Source: Sipunculus nudus (lineage: Eukaryota > Annelida > Sipuncula > Golfingiida > Sipunculidae). Taken from it: 64,000 nt of DNA. This document shows positions 48,475-61,075 of this stretch, one piece after another; position 1 is the stretch's first letter, and every line of letters begins with the position of its first letter. The notes under the pieces were generated by a model. That model was not told the DNA's origin, did not search any database, and saw only the letters and a program-made list of their open reading frames with translations. Both the position numbers and the translations under genes were made by a program. The stretch covers positions 10,447,676-10,511,675 of the forward strand of contig CM049311.1 in NCBI GenBank assembly GCA_026874595.1. Reading direction: 5' to 3'.

Positions 48475-50266
48475 TTTACAACATACAAGATTTATTCCAT
48501 TCCAGTACAGGCATTTGCCTTGCGGGTGATATCACAAGAGATCGTGCAGAGTGGGAAACAAAACACTGTATTATAAAAAGAATAAGAAAAAAAGAACGGC
48601 TAGAACGGAAAGAGTTTTCAGAGTAACATAACTATTACTGATTCAAGTGTAAAGATGCACGCTCTGACCTTTATATATGCAAAACTGGTCTTGTTGAGTT
48701 GAATCACAGGGACCGAGAGAACCTGCGTGGGTGTCATTTAGTAAATCTAATACGGGGAATTAAGTGCAGACTGTCGCGAGTATAGTCCATATTGATTATC
48801 GCCTAGGGATAAGGGCCAATAATTGATAAAATTACGGTCTGCTCTTGGTGAAAATGTAAATTTAATAACAGTAATATGTCTGTCCGTCATTATATTTATC
48901 GATATCTTTATGAGGAGAATGTTGGTAAAATTCCTTTGTATATATAACTGTCATTGAAGAAATATCACATAGGCTACACTTACCCAGCAAATGCTTATTT
49001 TTTTCAACTTCCCTTAATATGTCTAGAATCACAATGATATATTCTCATTGTCTTAACTGTTAGTGAACTTGTTCTCAACATAATATTGGTTATATAAAGT
49101 GGCGAGGAATTATGTATCATTCTGTTTGGTTTGTTTGCAAGCAACTTTACTTAGAAAATGACCGGGTTTTGATGAAATGGGAGGAGAATTCGGGTAACCT
49201 AATGAATACCCCTCAAATGCGGGAGGAAATACTGTGATATATTTTTAATATAAAGGATTCAATGCCATTGTAAATTAGGGCAATATGTTTATCCCGGCCG
49301 AGGGCTGAGCTGTTCACTGGTATTAGGGACCGCCTTGTTCTGGAGCTGACCTGTGATCCAAAATGAAGTGGGTGAACCATGTAAACACTTTTCTCTGGAC
49401 TTGCATATTTCTTGTGTAGCAAAAAACCCGGGGAGGTAAACATATTTTACATAAACATACTTATGTTTTGTACATACGCATAATATGTGATGCTTGTAAA
49501 ATATATGCTCACACTTTCCATATGCGTAAATTAGCTTTTAACTTCGTTATATTCAAGGAATAAATGCTGCTAATTTTATACGGGAATAAAACCGACCAGT
49601 TTAATTACACTGTTGAGCTATAATAAAATTTAAGAGAATGGTAATATTAAACTTTTCATGTGATTCCATTACTATTTTTAAACTAGTTCTTGTTTGCTAT
49701 TTTATCTGTTACTTAAGAGTTTCCTTGCGTATTTGGATATATCAATCCGAAACCCCAAGAGTCATATTCTTATAGCACGTTTGATATACGTGCCGAACAT
49801 ACCGGCTAATTGTACTCAGAAGCCACATCTGCATACGCAGGTGGTAATAATAACCTAGATTTTATAAGCCGTCATTGCCTGGGAATCGGAGTTTCTCGTG
49901 ATCAGCTTAAAAACCGGCTTTTATCGTGCTTCATTAGGTATAACCATGACGCATGCACTATTACCACCTGATATACGTGGGTAATGTACGCACGCCTCTC
50001 AATACGCTAAATATACTCGGATCTACCTACACGGCATCCTAGGCCGAGAAAGACCACAGGAGAAGGCAACAGCGGATCCGCCGAACTCTTGATAGTCACA
50101 TGAAAAAAATACACTGTAAGACTGCCGTGATATATCGATAAATCGATAATTGATACAAGTTGACCGATAAAATTATTGATGGCCCTGGCAAGAATTATTT
50201 AAAAAACCAAGTGTACAATCTTTAAAAAGTGGTTATACAAACCGATCAACTAATTAGATTATTATT
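48475..50266. other. No gene recognised
   Basis: Sequence of mixed CpG content. Minus-strand frame 49213-49443 has no recognisable protein. Confidence 0.3.
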
Positions 50267-51148
50267 GTATCCGCCAAAACGAGGTTTTGCGGATACTATG
50301 TTTTTGACCGGGTTCCGCCGCCGCCGCGTTCGTTTCCGGAGAACTCCTCTGAGACTACTGACGGATTTTTCCGACACTTACACCAATTATCGGGTCACAT
50401 GTGAACTGGTGCCTATCCAATTTGCATTGACCTCTGACCTTTCCTCTCTGCCAAGCGTCCATTTGTGCGTCTGTTTCCACACATAAACCCACATATCTCG
50501 GGAACCGTTTGACCGATCAGGAAAAAATGTTTGTACAAATGTAGCCCTTGGATAGCTATATAACATACACAAAAAATTGGTGGCGCCACCTGCAACCATG
50601 TTTGCACAGTGTCCATCTGTTAATCTGCCTTGGGTTAAAATCACTCGTATCTCTGCAGTGAATTGACTAATTCACCTGAAATTCGGCTTGCGTATACATC
50701 CTGGATATCTTTCTTGATTTTATGACAGGTGCCGCCACCTACATTCACGTTCACGCTGCAGACATCCAAGCTCATATCTCGGGCCAAAATATTGCATGTG
50801 TATAGAACTCACATAGCTCCTTATCGTACGCAAAAATGGTGGCGCCACCTGCAATCATTTTTGCACAGCGTCCATCTGTTTGTCTGCCGTGGGATAATAT
50901 CACTCATATCTCGGCAGTGGTTTGATATATCTGCCTAAAATTTTGCAGTTTTATACATCCTGGCCAACTTTCTTGATTTTATGACAGGTGGCGCCACCTA
51001 TATTCTAGTTTACGCTGCAGTCTTCCATGCTAATATGCAACACACATCACTCTATTTCTCCTTGCCACTCAATCCATGCCTCACTTCTCCCGTTCCACTC
51101 TGATTTTGGAGGATACACGTAGTCGCTTGTCGACTACCCGTATTCTAG
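50267..51148 (+). mobile_element. Family B Helentron-like element, copy 2 (full length)
   Basis: The 5' hairpin is GTATCCGC(C)AAAAC-GAG-GTTTTGCGGATAC (50267-50296) with one bulged C, the same design as element D. The 3' hairpin GTAGTCG-CTTGT-CGACTAC lies at 51119-51137, then CCGTATTCTAG and T. GTATCC near the 5' end is inverted as GGATAC at the 3' end. Units are 259 bp apart (TGGCGCCACC at 50581 and 50840). The palindrome GGTGGCGCCACC occurs at 50579, 50838 and 50987. A DR1-type pair lies at 50428-50440. About 880 bp, non-coding; frames inside are artefacts. Confidence 0.7.
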
Positions 51149-52291
51149 TTATTCTATATCGTACGTGCAACATTATAGCTAAGATTACGATGTTTTAAGG
51201 CAGATTAAATAAAGTCGGTATTACTGCTGTGATGGCTTCATCGAGGCTGTTTAGCTACCGTCGCGGTTATTTGAATAAACCGTCAATCTCTCCTAGCATT
51301 AGAGGATATCAATCATTTGTTTTATGCAGATTATTCACATAAACATTTCTTCTTAACACTCTAAGGTCTAATATAATCGATAATCGATCATCAAAGGCGT
51401 CGGTACACGCTCTACTTAAACCTATTCTGGGCGCTCCTTTGATCATGTCTACATTTATTGACATGGAACCATGGGGGAACTAGAGGAGATACGGTACCGG
51501 TATAAAGAGTAGAGCGCATTTTTAACGAATGGGATTTTCCGAAATTTTTTTTTCGGAAATTTTTCAAGCATTTAAATTACCTCATATGATTTTTTTGTAG
51601 TTACGAGTCAAAAGGTAATGCAGTAAGGACATTATTTAATAATCTACTGCTATTCCCGCAACGCTACGCTCCCTATACCCCCGAAAGCGGCTGGGCAGTT
51701 TATCCAAGAGCACTTGTGTGTTATCAAATTAACCTCGTTTGTATTAAAGCAAGCATAGTTCGTCGACATGGGCTAGGATGTCAGACCAAGCAACTGAGCA
51801 GTTTTCTCGTATGAACATTGGTGAGGTATCATTCATACATCACTTGTGCTCGGTCGAGCAGGTTTAGGTGCTAAGTCAAAGTACGCAGGCCTGGCCATAC
51901 AAATGAGCAGTTCATTCTCAAGAGCAACTGTATTATCTACTTAAACTTGCTGGTATTCAGCTTATTTATCATTTCACTTTTCCTGTAAAGGTGAACATTA
52001 CTAAAACACGATCGTCTTGCTATCACTTGTCAGAGATGTGGAGTCAAAGAAGAGAAAATGGACGACGTTATGATTTGGGGGCAAGCCTATATCATCATCC
52101 AGATGTTAAAAAAATAGAGAGAACATTCTTATTAAAACGCAGTAAGCAAGTTAAATTTGCGACGCCGGCTAGGGTATTCAGTCAGTTTAAACCTACGTTA
52201 GATCTAAAAATTGTAAAATATCAATTTTAATAAGTAGGCTTTAAATCCTAAGTCTCGACCATCCCAACAATTCCGAACTGGGAGAGGTTCA
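51149..52291. other. No gene confirmed
   Basis: A + strand frame at 51991-52230 follows an acceptor-like TATCACTTGTCAG and encodes a basic sequence (MWSQRRENGRRYDLG...), but I recognise no family and see no partner exons. Confidence 0.3.
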
Positions 52292-52645
52292 TTAGAGTAG
52301 GAAAGACCCCTGGCTTAAGGATGGGATATATTTGAATAAGAAATATATAAAGAATACAATATAAAATTTTGGTTCTGATACGGATCCAGTAGAACCATTT
52401 TGCTTTGGCGGAGGTATGCATGAACTCCACTGAATGTCATTTAAGTCTATCTCGTTAGTATTTTGACCGACGATGCTCACCCATATATACAGCTCGAATT
52501 TAGAATGACGTCCACGTTCAAGTAATGCGGGATTGGACAGCTCGATAGTTTCACAATTATACCCACCTCGGACAAATTGAGAGGATGGCACCAGTCTAAT
52601 TAGACGCCTCACTCGGCCGAGTCTGCAAGCCCCATACTTTTCCAT
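52292..52645 (-). CDS. Hypothetical open frame, 117 codons, unrecognised
   Basis: The frame begins MEKYGACRLGRVRRL and reads like a soluble protein for about 95 residues (GGYNCETIELSNPALLERG, later SSCIPPPKQNGSTG). It then turns hydrophobic and AT-rich, which suggests that the true coding part ends at a splice site. A good donor, TGG|GTGAGC, lies after codon 55. An in-frame TGA occurs seven codons upstream of the ATG. It could be a first exon of a minus-strand gene or chance. No domain, promoter or partner exon is identified. Confidence 0.25.
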   Translation of the reverse strand: MEKYGACRLGRVRRLIRLVPSSQFVRGGYNCETIELSNPALLERGRHSKFELYIWVSIVGQNTNEIDLNDIQWSSCIPPPKQNGSTGSVSEPKFYIVFFIYFLFKYIPSLSQGSFLL

Positions 52646-54740
52646 TATTGTCTGCTGTAATGTTCAAACCAAGGCTCAGAATCTCGGTTCTTTGTTAATC
52701 AACATTGCCATATTTTCCTTGCAATGGTAGTACTATTTGGAGGTGCAAATAAAGGGTCACTACTTTACTGTTTGCAAAGGAAAATTTTGATTTAAATATA
52801 ATCCGAACTATCCATGGTTTGGTGAAATAAGGTTAAAAAAATATTATTCGGACAAAACTCGGGATAATAAAACTGAAAAAAATTACAAATCTGCTGCGTA
52901 GAATAATTTTCCTGAGGAATTTACAGTTGGAAGGTAAATGTAAATTAATTGTAACCATGACTTTTGAAACCAGCAAAGACGAAGTGTTTAGAAAAACATT
53001 ATGACGGGATCACCGTGCCTAAATTTCAGAAGCTTTATAAATTAGGGTTTCAGTGAGTTACATTGGTCTCTGTTTATTCGAGTGAAACATTGCTTAAACA
53101 AAAGTATATAACCGATAGATTTACTGAACCAGTAATGTTCTTGAAACGTATATCTGAGACAGGACGGGTGGTAGTTTTCGTGACGATGCTTATCACTGAG
53201 CATGATGATCCCATGACTATTTATATCATGTCACTACTATCTGATATTGAAAATAGTAGGTCAGCGATAAAAACTGATGAACAAAATTCCCGAAAATTCA
53301 AAGTAAATTGTGTCGGCGATAAGTGAATGCCTCAGTCTAGGGTTTTAGCCTCTTGCGCTGTTTGGCGAATAAAAGTTTTGGTAATGGATTGACACTGCTT
53401 GCATGATAAAGGTTAAAAAAACGGAACAGTCCCATCATAAATATGACTTGTGATTATTTTGCGAAGTTTAGGCTGCGAATAGTTGGTAATACTTCGGCTA
53501 TGGTCGCCAAGGTTCTCCGACTAATCCCCTGATTATGCCCTTGAATATTCGGTGAAAGTTCAGCACATGTTTGCCTATACATCGGTAATGATTGCAAAAA
53601 GTTCACAGATGGCTTGTCAGCATCTGCTGAGCATCTGATGAACGTCCAAGAACTGCTTGCAGATGCATAGCCGAACGTTGCCGAACAATCACAGATGTAT
53701 CGGGGACGGCGTATGGGTGGGGTTAATTCAACAAACCCTAATGACTCGTATCCTTCTTCGTTAAGAGCGTATCAAAGTGAAGCTTAACCTCTAATTTAAT
53801 TGGAGTATGGCGGGATATAAATATGAACATTTCCAGACCCAGCCTAATTCTCTCTCTGGCAGATGCAGGTTGCACATCTTCACCCAAAGAAGAAAAATGA
53901 AAGAAAATGCACTTACAATCATTATGGCACAATATGAAGAACAGCACATTCCATCAATCGACAAATGTACAAATGCAAAATCTCGTGTTCTTGCAACAAA
54001 ACTTCATGACCAAATTTTATAACCATAGAAATTTCAGACGATCTGGCGGAACTTTCCCAGTGTAACGCTCTTGATACCTTCTGATGCTCAGCGAACATCG
54101 TAAATTTTTCGGCGACTTGTTTCTAGAGGAATTGCTATAATCCATTTTTTCCATCGCGAATAATTCGCGGGTGTCAGTGGGACTGAGGCATTAATGCGAT
54201 CTGCTGTACATTCGTTTGGCGAACCTCGAGCGGAGGTATCCCAACCGTATACAGCCGGTCGGTAGCTGCATGACTGTTCGGCGATTGTTCATCAATTCAA
54301 TTCAACTTGCTTGCTAGCAGTGATCGATATTCAGCATCCTGTCAACAATCATTTCAAAGGAATTATTTATAGGGAAAAGTTTGGGCAAATATCCTATTTC
54401 GAAAAGCCTTTGTTGAGATTGATGTTGCGATAAGAAGGTATTATTATCCGACACAGAAATAGATGGAGCATATAGAGGGGGAGCGGATGGGCGGATTACA
54501 GGATTTTGGTATGGCTGTCTGCAGTTTGGAGACAATGACAATCTAATAGGCGAACAGGAAAAAGGGTCGCAAGAAAGAATTCCCGAATAAAGAACAGGAA
54601 AAATTTAATGCGACGTTAGACAAGAAAGTTGACGATTAATTGGTAAAGAATAGGCTTTCGGTCGCGACTGCGGGGTTGTCGCTAATTGCCATTGCTTGTC
54701 GATTATCGTCGACTGGCTTGTAACCGATTTAGACCATTTA
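52646..54740. other. No gene recognised
   Basis: Frames at 53063-53326 and 53807-54022 (the latter beginning MAGYKYEHFQ in fair context) are unrecognised. The CpG-containing stretch at about 53460-53720 and 54020-54310 looks like decayed repeat. Confidence 0.3.
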
Positions 54741-57215
54741 CAGGGTTCATACACTTCCAGAGAATCAACATTTCATGATTTTTTCATGACCTGCGAAAAA
54801 AAAAATCATGACTTTTCCTCGTCACTTTGACATGAATATATTTAAGAGACATTTCAAAAAGAGGATTTTTTTAAATTTTCCTCTCATTTGTTTAAAAAAT
54901 ATTTACACTGGCAATGGGATAATAAACCATAAAAATTTTTAATTTTAAGATTTAATGTTTTAATGGAAACTTTATAATATTAAGAGTGAAATATAACACC
55001 CGACAAGCTTTCAAACTGTCATTTAAATTACTTTCAAACACAGAGATGCAACAACCCAAGAGTCAATCAGGGTGGTATATGGTATCAGAGAACAAACACT
55101 GATTTATCTGGGTAAGGGAGAACTGCCCCATTAACTTTATGTATTACTATTTCAAATTAATCAATTTAATAACATAAGTTTGATATATGGAAGAAAAAAG
55201 AAAGATCTTGATTAAGGTAATTTATTTACCTTTCTGAATGAGGTCCATGACATTAGCTACTAACGCTGGATGATTGTGAATTTGTCACTTTAATCTGAGC
55301 TCATGTCGGCATTTAATTCCCCTCTTATTGCTCACATTACTCCTCTGATTACCAAAGAAATGTTTTAAATTATCATGTCCCTATCTACATAATCATCGAA
55401 TATAATATGTTCTCAATTATTGTTTCAAAAAATAAATAAAACTACACCTATATTAGTGTTTGGCCGGTTGCTAAGCATTCATGTCCTGACATAATATTCC
55501 GTGCCGTCAGCTAGAGGCACGTCTAATCGCTGTGTGCAGGACATAGCATTGGAATAATATGAGTTGTTAGAAGATTTTTTTCGAAATAATTATAATATTT
55601 TTTAAACACCGCGCACATTTCAGTTAGTTAAAGAACACATATCATTTAGAAACGTGGAACAAATTTCGCACCGGAAAACACCATTAAAGTTTCCGAGAAA
55701 ATAAGGCGGGAACACTTTGGCGCCCTTGGTTTTGTTTACTCGTTCCATCGAAGTAGACGGTGGCTCTTTTTCTGCTACATCTGTCAGGACAAATTCTTCG
55801 CCAATCCTCCATTTTTTATTTTTTAAACCTTAAAAATTTTATTTTAACTCTAGGTTTCTGCGATTTATTTATCAGACCGGTCTGTGTATTCATAACGTCC
55901 CGTCACTTCTACTTACAGAAGTACAGGCCGAATCAGTAAATACAGATGTAGGCAGCAATGGTTTCCCGCAAAACCATAAGGAATGCACAGGCTTAGAAAT
56001 GTCACGTGTGCATACATGAGGCCTCATTTGCATTTTGGATAAGACTTTCGTACAAGTGTATATAATATTAATCCGATTTTGTCTAGTTATAAATTTAAAG
56101 AGAGAGTGCTTGGAGTATGGACATTATAAATTTGCGATGCAAAAGAAGGCCTGGGAGGGCACGAAAACTCGGTAGACGCCCTAGCCGTGACACAAGACTC
56201 AGTAGGCAATCGGATAATTGGGCTGGTAAGCCTACTCGAGTCGTGATAGTAGTAATATGGAGGAATGTATTGCAGTGGTCTTGCATCTGGTTTTATTCAT
56301 ATTGTGGTAAACGGTCCATTATCTCAATATTATGCTAAGGATGGTGAATAAACACAATAGTATACATGTAAGCTCACAACCCAAACTGAAATACCGTCTC
56401 CATGGACACAGGTCATTTCCTGTTGCCTGCGTGCTGTAACCCGTGCGAGCCATGTTTATGTTTATGCGGTCATAAATTCAAAAAACATGCCGAGAGGTTT
56501 ACCAATGTGCTGGGTTAAATAGGAACTTTTCTCGCTCATATTTAGTATTATTAGAAAGTACACAAAAAATGCTAACGAATGATCTGGTTTATGTTGATTG
56601 ACAGTGTACCTATAAGCCATAAAGCGTTGTCAGAAATGACGAAAATATTTGCATCGTCATAAGGCCTTATAATGCGATCCCCAGAGTTAGATGTAATGAC
56701 ACCCTGGCGCAAGTTATCTGGTCGTAATGCCAGAGGGGAGATATAACGCTATAGACGCCCGGAATATGAGAGCGTTGGAATCTCTTACTGGAAAACAATG
56801 ATGCCATCGTTATGACTATAAAAGCAACATTATTTTAAATGAACCTTTCTGCATATTCTACTTTTCTTTCATTTTAAAAAAACTATTTTTTAACTCCAAT
56901 TTTCAATACACGACACTCTTAAAAGCATTTTTTTATGATTTAACATCTTAAACTCAAAGACTAAAGTGATTATTTTTGTGTATAGCAAACAACAGTTGAG
57001 ATACCTTCCATTTTTTAGTCTCATATACGGGAGAAATATCCAGGTGTAGTCTGGTTTCGGTGGTTTTTATGTATCACGTACTTTCACCTTTGATAAATAT
57101 AATAAAGTTGATACAAATTATATTTAAACAGTAAGAAAATGGAAAAATCTTGACTTTTTAAGTACTGATTTTAAAATCTCAAGAATCATGACTTTTTAAG
57201 GACGTACGGACCCTG
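54741..57215. mobile_element. Possible hAT-type element, degenerate termini
   Basis: CAGGGTTCATAC (54741-54752) faces GTACGGACCCTG (57204-57215), 10 of 12 bases inverted. Both ends continue with related TCATGA.TTTT strings. Animal hAT elements often end CAGGGTYCGTAC. The 8-bp flanks (ACCATTTA, CAGTAAAT) do not match, so these may be two separate remnants. Inside, a 42-codon minus-strand frame (55684-55812, starting MEDWRRICPDRCSRK) is basic and Cys-containing, but no transposase core (catalytic acidic residues, hAT dimerisation motif) is seen. Confidence 0.28.
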
Positions 57216-60200
57216 CAGTAAATCCTTTTCGTGATCCATTCGGTCGGCGGGAGGTCTCACATTCTTCATTACATACCTTCAACCTACCGTAAAGACCTGA
57301 GTACAAATAGCGAGCAAATTAAAACCATTCAGGTCACCAAACAACCATTTAAAATCTTTTAATAATCGTCAATTTGTCGTATCACCAGTCATGCTGTATC
57401 CATTTGTCCTATTTCTCCTTGACAGAGAGTTGATAAATGTATTGATATCTTATGTAATCACATGCATTATGTATGAATTGTAAGTTTTAATAAGACAAAT
57501 GAAGATGAAAGGCTCTCCTTCAAATTGTTTATTTATTCTAGTACCGAACATCTAATTCAGTATTATATAATAAAGTATGAATATTTATGTGTGTTAAATA
57601 ATTAAAATTCCGCGATATCCATATGTATGAGGTCATGGAAGCGTGTAAAATTGTATAGTCTATTATTATGAAAATGGTTTAGTTAGGCAAACGATCAGGT
57701 TTTTTCTCACGTAAATATACTTTTCCAGTTGCGATTATTTGATTTGAAAATTAAAATATAATACGGAATAAATTTATATTTTTAGTAAATAATGTAACGG
57801 TTCTGTGGGATTAGACATAGAAAAAAAAAAACGATTTTAATTTAGTAACCATTACAAATTAGATAAATGAAGGAGAATGATAGCCTTGTGATGTGTTTAG
57901 TTTTGCAGAAGATTACATAATGCGAACACGCACTTTGGTGATTCCGAAAGATGGCTGTAAATCATTATTGTATGATGGGAAACACATACGGTAAAACAGG
58001 TTTTATTCACAAATGAAACAGTTAACGTTTATGTAAGGAGAGAGACAGTATGCAGCTCAGTCGGTCCAGTTGACCAACAAACAACCGGTGTTTGCTGAGT
58101 AAGTAGTGGAAGTCACAAAGGAATCACAAATTGTCACTGAAACATCCTTCTCACATAAATCATGGAGATAAAATTGTATCTTTGTATCTGCATGCATGAA
58201 CATACTCTGGCTACTTCAAAGACTATATCCAGTGAATGATTGTTAACAAATAAATGTTGTGAAATGAAATTTATAAAGCCTTTGGGAATTGTGTGCATGT
58301 GGACTACGATCGCACTTCATTTCGTAACCTTTTTAAATTTTCCATGATGAAAAACGATACAAGATATTGATACCTCGGAGAATCCGATTTAGCGGCTTAA
58401 AACCTCTAATTGTCGGCAGTTGTCGAATATTCAGAAAATTGGTACTGGTTTCAGTGTCACACTCCAAGGTTAGGAGTGAAAGGTTCAGTATAAAAATGCA
58501 TATTAATCCTTTAATTCAAGTCCTGTCGCACTCTGTCTCGTATTGATCTTTAACTATATTAGTCTGGGTAGGGTAATGTAATCTAAACATTGGTATCATC
58601 TGCTTATGTAACGGGTACAATTTTGTTTGGTGTCTCACATATAAATGATCAACCGCTTTCTCTAATCTGTCTGGGAAACATTTGGCAATCACAATTCCGT
58701 TCCGAATGATCGTATATTAATGTAAAACCAGAAATGTCTCAGACAATAGTAAAATTGTTTTGGAAAATTAGTTACGTTTCTTTTGTGTCGCTCCGTATAA
58801 TTATCATCACCCACGAAACAGGTGAACATTTATCCATAAATGGTATGAAGGACACAGAAAAATGAAAACGTGAAAATTTCACATATCGCGGAGGGAACGG
58901 TAACTGTTACATATGTTCAGTTTAAGTCTGATAAAAATCACACCTGGCATACCTTTTGTGTCTGGAAAACGTTAGGCTTAAACTGCCCTGGGACAACTCT
59001 TGTTGTCGACAAACACCATTCACATATGGTTTTTTTTTCTGTCCACTACGGGTTATCATATTCTTTTTCACACAGAGCATGTTGATATATTATTCCCTAG
59101 ATCACGTAATCAAGTAGCGGTAGGCTGAATCTCAAAATAGCTGCATCGTCAGGAATGGCAATCCTGCCCTATTTGTCGTTAAATATTGTTCTCAATCCAG
59201 AAAAAAACCCTTGTAAAAAACCCCTTGTCCACTTACTCCCTGCGTTACGAACAGATCATGGCACTAGCACTAAAACTGACTATGATATTGTGGACGTCAA
59301 AGAAAATTTCCGATTTTCTTTATGTTTGACATGCCTTAATAATTAACATTTTAGACATTAGAGATTTAAAGTATGATACTGTGTATATACCAAACATGGT
59401 ACATAAGTTGTCCAGAGCATCCTTTATTCGTATACAGCATACCGCATAATGTATACACACGAATGTTGTGTTGCATATATTGTATCTAGATCACTGCGCT
59501 GTGATTACAATTTACTTTTTAAAAGCAGACCAACCCCTTGCGCAATGATATTAGAAAAAAAAATGTATTAAGAAGTGACATGGATCATGTATGCAATCGG
59601 TTAGTTTTAATAAGAATTTAAATACATTATTTTTGTTCAATCGGGTTTATCACTTATTTCATCAATCATCTGTATTTTAAACACGCTCAAATGTGACAGG
59701 CTTGTTTTTCTTTATATATTTCATTATACAACCCCATTATATTGATATAACCACTTATTTTCGCTGTAATGGCTTATAACCCGAATGTAATTGTCATGAG
59801 CAGTAACAGAAGTGATGATAATAATAATAAAAATATTAATAATAGCCAGGTATTCAATAAAGTATTTCCCTATTAGGTTGGCATCACGCTTCGGTGAGTG
59901 ATTCATCCATCTTGGCACACCGAGCTCACCTTATAATCAGGCCTTCAGGGTAAACCACATGTTCATGTTTCTATGAATATTTGAGGCGTCTTGGTGCCGA
60001 AGTCGTTACCGTCTACCCATCCCATGTCATGTCAGGCGACACAAACATGTTTGCTTCCACGTGGTCGATAGGAAAAAGAACAATGCCCCATCACCAATGA
60101 CTACTTGTTTACTGAGTCAGGTTTTTCCGGGGTCATTAAGAACGATTTCGTAATGTTCATTCATTGCTCAGAGTTTTGTTGGAGGAAATCTTCAGGTTCT

Positions 60201-61003
60201 TTATTATGATGGTACGTAAATAAAATGGTTCTTTGATACAGAAAGCGAGGTGTCATATTGTAATAACTAGCGCTACACCCATAATTTCGACATGCGACCT
60301 GTGACATCCGGGTATTAATGTGCACGCAAAATGGCAGCCCCGTTAACGGGTTCGGGAAACAGGGAGAAATAAACGTGCCAGGGGCCAGAGGACTCCGTTC
60401 TGGCGAGAATCTATTAGCGGAGAGAGTTTGGTGGCAAGGGGACGTGTGTCGGCAAAGTATATAAGGGGCGGATCCGGGGGAGGGGGGGGGGGGGGTCGTG
60501 ACCTCCCCACTGCTCTCAACCAACGACCTTTTATTAAGACCAATTTTAAACCATGACAGGTAAAGGGCTCGGAATAATCATCAAATGACACCCGTTGTTC
60601 CCTCTGCAAAAAATACTGAATCCGCTCCCGTATAGAGCGTATGCATTGTTAGCACGCCAATATCCTCAAAGTAAAATTATAGAAAGATAAGCATCCCATA
60701 GGGGATTAAGATGTGGAAACAACGGCGTTATGATGTAATAATAACACCTGACTGTTGTTTAACATGGAAAACAAGGTGTTGTAATTTTGCGAAAATCAGA
60801 CGGTTGTCCAGGAGTCCTATTGTCTAAATTTGAAAATCCGATGATATTTTTTTAATGTCTTCCGGAGTCAAAAAGTAATAATACGAAAATCCGATGATTC
60901 TTTAATATGGGCACCATGATGTTATATTGTTAATATTACACAAAATATAAAACTCTGACAAGTCATATTAAACTTTTAAAATGTTAAATGCTTGTTAAAT
61001 GAC
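57216..61003. other. No gene recognised
   Basis: Unremarkable AT-rich sequence with a G run (60476-60495, one A). The 120-codon minus-strand frame at 60161-60523 is Pro-rich only because it reads through that run. Confidence 0.3.
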
Positions 61004-61075
61004 AGGAGCTGGCCGGGTGGTTATGACGCTGGTCGACGGAGCACAAGGGTCCAAGACTGAATTCCAGCTACTCCT
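61004..61075 (+). ncRNA. tRNA-like sequence (tRNA pseudogene or SINE head)
   Basis: Seventy-two bases with outer complementary ends AGGAG (61004-61008) and CTCCT (61071-61075). The box A-like TGGCCGGGTGGTTA resembles Ser/Leu tRNAs. The box B-like GACTGAATTCC is two mismatches from GRTTCRANNCC. The anticodon arm does not pair, so it is not a working tRNA. No poly(A) or second copy was found to prove a SINE. Confidence 0.4.

Noticed and set aside
60161-60609. Proline-rich minus-strand frames
   Set aside because: The proline run is the translation of a G run; no other protein signal.
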